Positions 61,889-64,000 of a DNA stretch of 64,000 bases are shown one piece after another. A program made the translations under genes and the position numbers. Origin of the DNA: Chitinophagaceae bacterium (GTDB taxonomy: Bacteria; Bacteroidota; Bacteroidia; Chitinophagales; Chitinophagaceae). Each line of letters begins with the position of its first letter. Position 1 is the first letter of the stretch. Where the stretch lies: positions 744,001 to 808,000 of the forward strand of contig JADKJX010000001.1 in NCBI GenBank assembly GCA_016720775.1. The letters run 5' to 3'. The notes under the pieces are model-generated. The model was given only the letters and a program-made list of their open reading frames with translations. It had not been told where the DNA came from and made no database searches.

Positions 61889-62119
61889 TCTGTAAGTTTA
61901 AATCTTCATGTCAACGGATATAAGGCAAAAGTATCAAATATGTTTTTATAATAAAAACTAAAGCACATTTAATTAGACACAACTTATTACTAAAGGGTTG
62001 CCTGAAAAATACTACCGGGAGACTATATTTTTTGAAAATGGCTTTCCCGATATTGGTATGCAAATAACGAATAAATTGTAAACTTATTATCAACTATTTA
62101 GGGCCCTGCATTTTTTCAC
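61889..62119. other. AT-rich intergenic region without recognised features
   Basis: The 352-base gap 61889-62240 between the WecA-type gene and the transketolase gene holds the promoter at 62120-62150 and no credible gene. The minus-strand 60-codon frame here has no homology-like features. Confidence 0.6.
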
Positions 62120-62150
62120 TTTGTGTGCCCACGATTTTAAAGTAGGTTTG
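62120..62150 (+). promoter_or_regulatory. Bacteroidota promoter of the transketolase gene (consensus match)
   Basis: TTTG (62120-62123), an exact 19-base spacer, then TAGGTTTG (62143-62150), a full TAnnTTTG. The predicted start of transcription is near 62157, giving a leader of about 84 bases before the ATG at 62241. The best promoter match in the window. Confidence 0.75.
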
Positions 62151-62240
62151 CAACCCGGAATTGCCCGGTATCAACCAGTTTATCCCGGGTGCTGATATTC
62201 CGATTTAATATAATAAAGTAATACAAACTTAACCTTCCAA

Positions 62241-63074
62241 ATGAGTAAACTAACAGACACTGCCACCCAAATCCGCCGGGATATCGTACGTATGGTTCAT
62301 GCCGTTCAAAGCGGCCACCCGGGCGGTTCCCTTGGATGTACCGAATATTTTACCGCACTTTACTTCAGTGTGATGAAGCATAACCCGGAGTTTAAAATGG
62401 ATGGCATTGGCGAAGACCTGTTTTTCCTGAGCAATGGCCATATTTCCCCTGTTTTTTACAGCACGCTGGCACGCTGCGGGTATTTTCCTGTTCAGGAACT
62501 GAGTACCTTCCGAAAAATAAACAGTCGCCTGCAGGGCCACCCCACAACGCATGAACATTTGCCGGGTGTTAGAATAGCCAGCGGATCGCTTGGACAGGGG
62601 ATGAGTGTGGCAGTTGGGGCCGCCCTTGCTAAAAAGCTTAATAACGACAATAACATTGTTTATTCATTACACGGAGATGGCGAACTGGATGAAGGGCAGA
62701 ATTGGGAAGCCATCATGTTTGCCGCACATAAAAAGGTAGATAACCTGGTCGCTACCATAGACTGGAACGGGCAACAAATTGACGGACCCACCAAATCGGT
62801 GATGGCCCTCGACAGTCTCAGGGCAAAGTTTGAAGCATTTAACTGGCAGGTACTTGAAATGGATGGTAATGATATGGACGCCGTAGTGGCGGGGTTGAAT
62901 AATGCAAAAACATTTGTTGGAAAAGGAAAACCAATTGTGATCCTGGTGAAGACCGAAATGGGTAAAGGCATCGACTTTATGGAAGGAAGCCATGAGTGGC
63001 ATGGCATAGCACCCAATGATGAACAATTGCAAAAAGCACTCGCACAATTACCCGAGACGCTGGGCGATTACTAA
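62241..63074 (+). CDS. Transketolase N-terminal subunit
   Basis: 277 aa. Contains only the ThDP-binding half: RDIVRMVHAVQSGHPGGSLGCTEYF, SNGHISPVFYSTLARCGYFP, and the ThDP motif GDGELDEGQNWEAIMFAAHKKVDN...DWNGQQIDG. The pyrimidine-binding half should be a separate gene, as in split transketolases; the frame ends at 63074 and is followed by an ABC permease gene on the other strand, so the partner is not here. Split N/C subunits are common in this phylum. Confidence 0.92.
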   Translation: MSKLTDTATQIRRDIVRMVHAVQSGHPGGSLGCTEYFTALYFSVMKHNPEFKMDGIGEDLFFLSNGHISPVFYSTLARCGYFPVQELSTFRKINSRLQGHPTTHEHLPGVRIASGSLGQGMSVAVGAALAKKLNNDNNIVYSLHGDGELDEGQNWEAIMFAAHKKVDNLVATIDWNGQQIDGPTKSVMALDSLRAKFEAFNWQVLEMDGNDMDAVVAGLNNAKTFVGKGKPIVILVKTEMGKGIDFMEGSHEWHGIAPNDEQLQKALAQLPETLGDY

Positions 63075-63077
63075 ACA

Positions 63078-64000
63078 CTACCTCAATTCAAAATTCTGAT
63101 TGGAGGCTTTTTTTGCCGGGAACCAGGCCGCGGCAAAAGCAATGGCTGTGGCGGTGAAGGCGACCAGTAAAAAATCGGTGGCTATCAGTTTTACCGGGAA
63201 ATAATCGAGCAGGAAAGATCCGCCCTGTAATTTCACTAATTTAAATTTTACCTGCAACAGGCAGATTATTGTGGCCATGGAGATACCGGTTATTGTTCCA
63301 ATGCAACCCAGCAACAATCCTTCGCTTAAAAATATTTTCAGGATACCCGGTTTGTTCACGCCCATGCTTTGCAAAACGCTGATATCTTTCTTTTTTTCAA
63401 GTACCAGCATGGTCAATGCGCTGATCATATTGAACGCCGCAATGATCAGTATGAGTGTAAGCACCGCATAGATGGCCCACTTCTCCAGTTTCATGGTATT
63501 GTAAAGGCTGGTATTCTGTTCATACTTAGTCTGAACTTTATAGCCTTTCCCTAATAGTAGCGCAAGTTTGTTTTTCTCTTCTTCCGGAATGGTCTTTTCT
63601 CTCAATTTAATTTCAACCGCACTGTATTCATCGGCAGCAAAACTCATTTGCTGTTTTACAAAACCAATATTGGTGATGGCATACCGGTCATCGAACTCCT
63701 GCTGGATGGTAAACACACCAGCTGCTTTCAGCGTTCCTTCACTCAGTGATTGCAGGGGATCATTATTCAGGCTGTTCTTTTTTGGCAGGATAACCGTAAG
63801 CGGATCCGAAGGTAAGGCAGGGTTTACGTTTATTGCAACTGCATTTTGAATTCCTGAGCCCGCTACTAATTCCGGATCACCGGTAGTGCCGGTAAAATAG
63901 CGGCCCCGGTTGGTTTTGGCGGCAACGCCACTCACTTTTTCGTAATTGTCATCAACGCCTTTCAGGTAAACCACGGTTTGTGCATCCTGGTTTTTTAAAA
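63078..64000 (-). CDS. LolC/LolE-type ABC transporter permease (5' part outside window)
   Basis: About 307 residues are visible and the frame is open to the window edge, so the true start lies beyond base 64000. The C-terminal FtsX-like permease domain has three helices: WAIYAVLTLILIIAAFNMISALTMLVLEKKKDISVLQSMGVNKPGI, FLSEGLLLGCIGTITGISMATIICL, and DFLLVAFTATAIAFAAAWFPAKKAS. This matches lipoprotein-releasing LolC/LolE permeases, which need a LolD ATPase from elsewhere. The preceding part is the periplasmic MacB-like domain. Confidence 0.88.
   Translation of the reverse strand, partial: LKNQDAQTVVYLKGVDDNYEKVSGVAAKTNRGRYFTGTTGDPELVAGSGIQNAVAINVNPALPSDPLTVILPKKNSLNNDPLQSLSEGTLKAAGVFTIQQEFDDRYAITNIGFVKQQMSFAADEYSAVEIKLREKTIPEEEKNKLALLLGKGYKVQTKYEQNTSLYNTMKLEKWAIYAVLTLILIIAAFNMISALTMLVLEKKKDISVLQSMGVNKPGILKIFLSEGLLLGCIGTITGISMATIICLLQVKFKLVKLQGGSFLLDYFPVKLIATDFLLVAFTATAIAFAAAWFPAKKASNQNFELR

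Noticed and set aside
61911..62093. 60-codon minus-strand frame between the WecA-type and transketolase genes
   Set aside because: AT-rich with no family features; most likely chance.
1..64000. tRNA, rRNA or insertion-sequence genes
   Set aside because: No cloverleaf, rRNA core or transposase was recognised by eye; short tRNAs could still have been missed.

Overview
This window is chromosomal DNA of a member of the Bacteroidota, most likely a Chitinophagaceae-like (Chitinophagales) bacterium. The evidence is: gldE and gldD beside mutY and ssb; Bacteroidota-restricted families (DUF3078, DUF3098, DUF3108, DUF3109, the 29-residue AURKAIP1/COX24-like protein, long-form IspG, a BatB/BatC fusion); two-component regulator-propeller sensor kinases; surface proteins with the NVGIGT N-terminus; and Bacteroidota promoter boxes (TTTG, then TAnnTTTG) with almost no Shine-Dalgarno signals and several TTG starts. 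No rRNA, tRNA, CRISPR array, prophage or insertion sequence was recognised.

Layout. 1-5.7 kb: the 3' truncated sensor kinase (minus strand), divergent from a Peptidase_S74 fibre-like protein and a seven-repeat propeller-like secreted protein. 5.8-12.8 kb: RNase G, the 29-aa protein, a TPR protein and HU (minus), then mutY-ssb-gldE-gldD (plus). 12.9-21.9 kb: DUF3109, a class D beta-lactamase-like lipoprotein, the BatB/BatC fusion, ispG, nadB and two tandem LpxL-like acyltransferases. 21.9-31.9 kb: a persulfide dioxygenase/rhodanese fusion with an ArsR-type regulator, tsaB, ridA, a D-2-hydroxyacid dehydrogenase, greA, a HIT protein, an OmpR-type two-component pair, ruvC, a flippase-like protein and DUF3108. 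32-40.9 kb: an MBL hydrolase, a UMF1-type MFS protein, the uppP/DUF3098/ftsX cluster, leuS and a TMEM175-like channel. 41-47 kb: YCII, SnoaL, an ECF42-like sigma factor, an M23 peptidase, an unknown secreted protein and dxs. 47-54 kb: a second propeller sensor kinase with a LuxR-type regulator, two paralogous fibre-like proteins and a LytTR protein. 54-64 kb: L,D-transpeptidase, pirin, scpA, DUF3078, mscL, an EamA transporter, a trypsin-like protease, frr, a WecA/MraY-type transferase, the transketolase N-terminal half and part of a LolC/E-type permease.

Most genes are housekeeping: cell envelope and isoprenoid supply (ispG, dxs, uppP, the WecA-type transferase, LpxL-like), DNA repair (mutY, ruvC, ssb), translation (leuS, frr, greA, tsaB) and gliding/T9SS (gldD, gldE). 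The accessory parts are the two surface-protein loci. Each pairs a propeller sensor kinase with secreted NVGIGT fibre-like proteins, which suggests a recurrent sensor plus surface-fibre module. One locus also keeps a decayed tail of an S74 chaperone.

Two points affect how the annotation is read. First, rng, leuS, the propeller gene and probably the sigma-factor start carry frame breaks, most of them explained by bases missing from short homopolymers while the protein similarity continues on both sides. Residual long-read error is the simplest explanation. Second, small GC-rich palindromes lie both between genes and inside coding regions (leuS, the ispG tail). A composite palindrome just 3' of leuS looks like a REP/BIME-type element.
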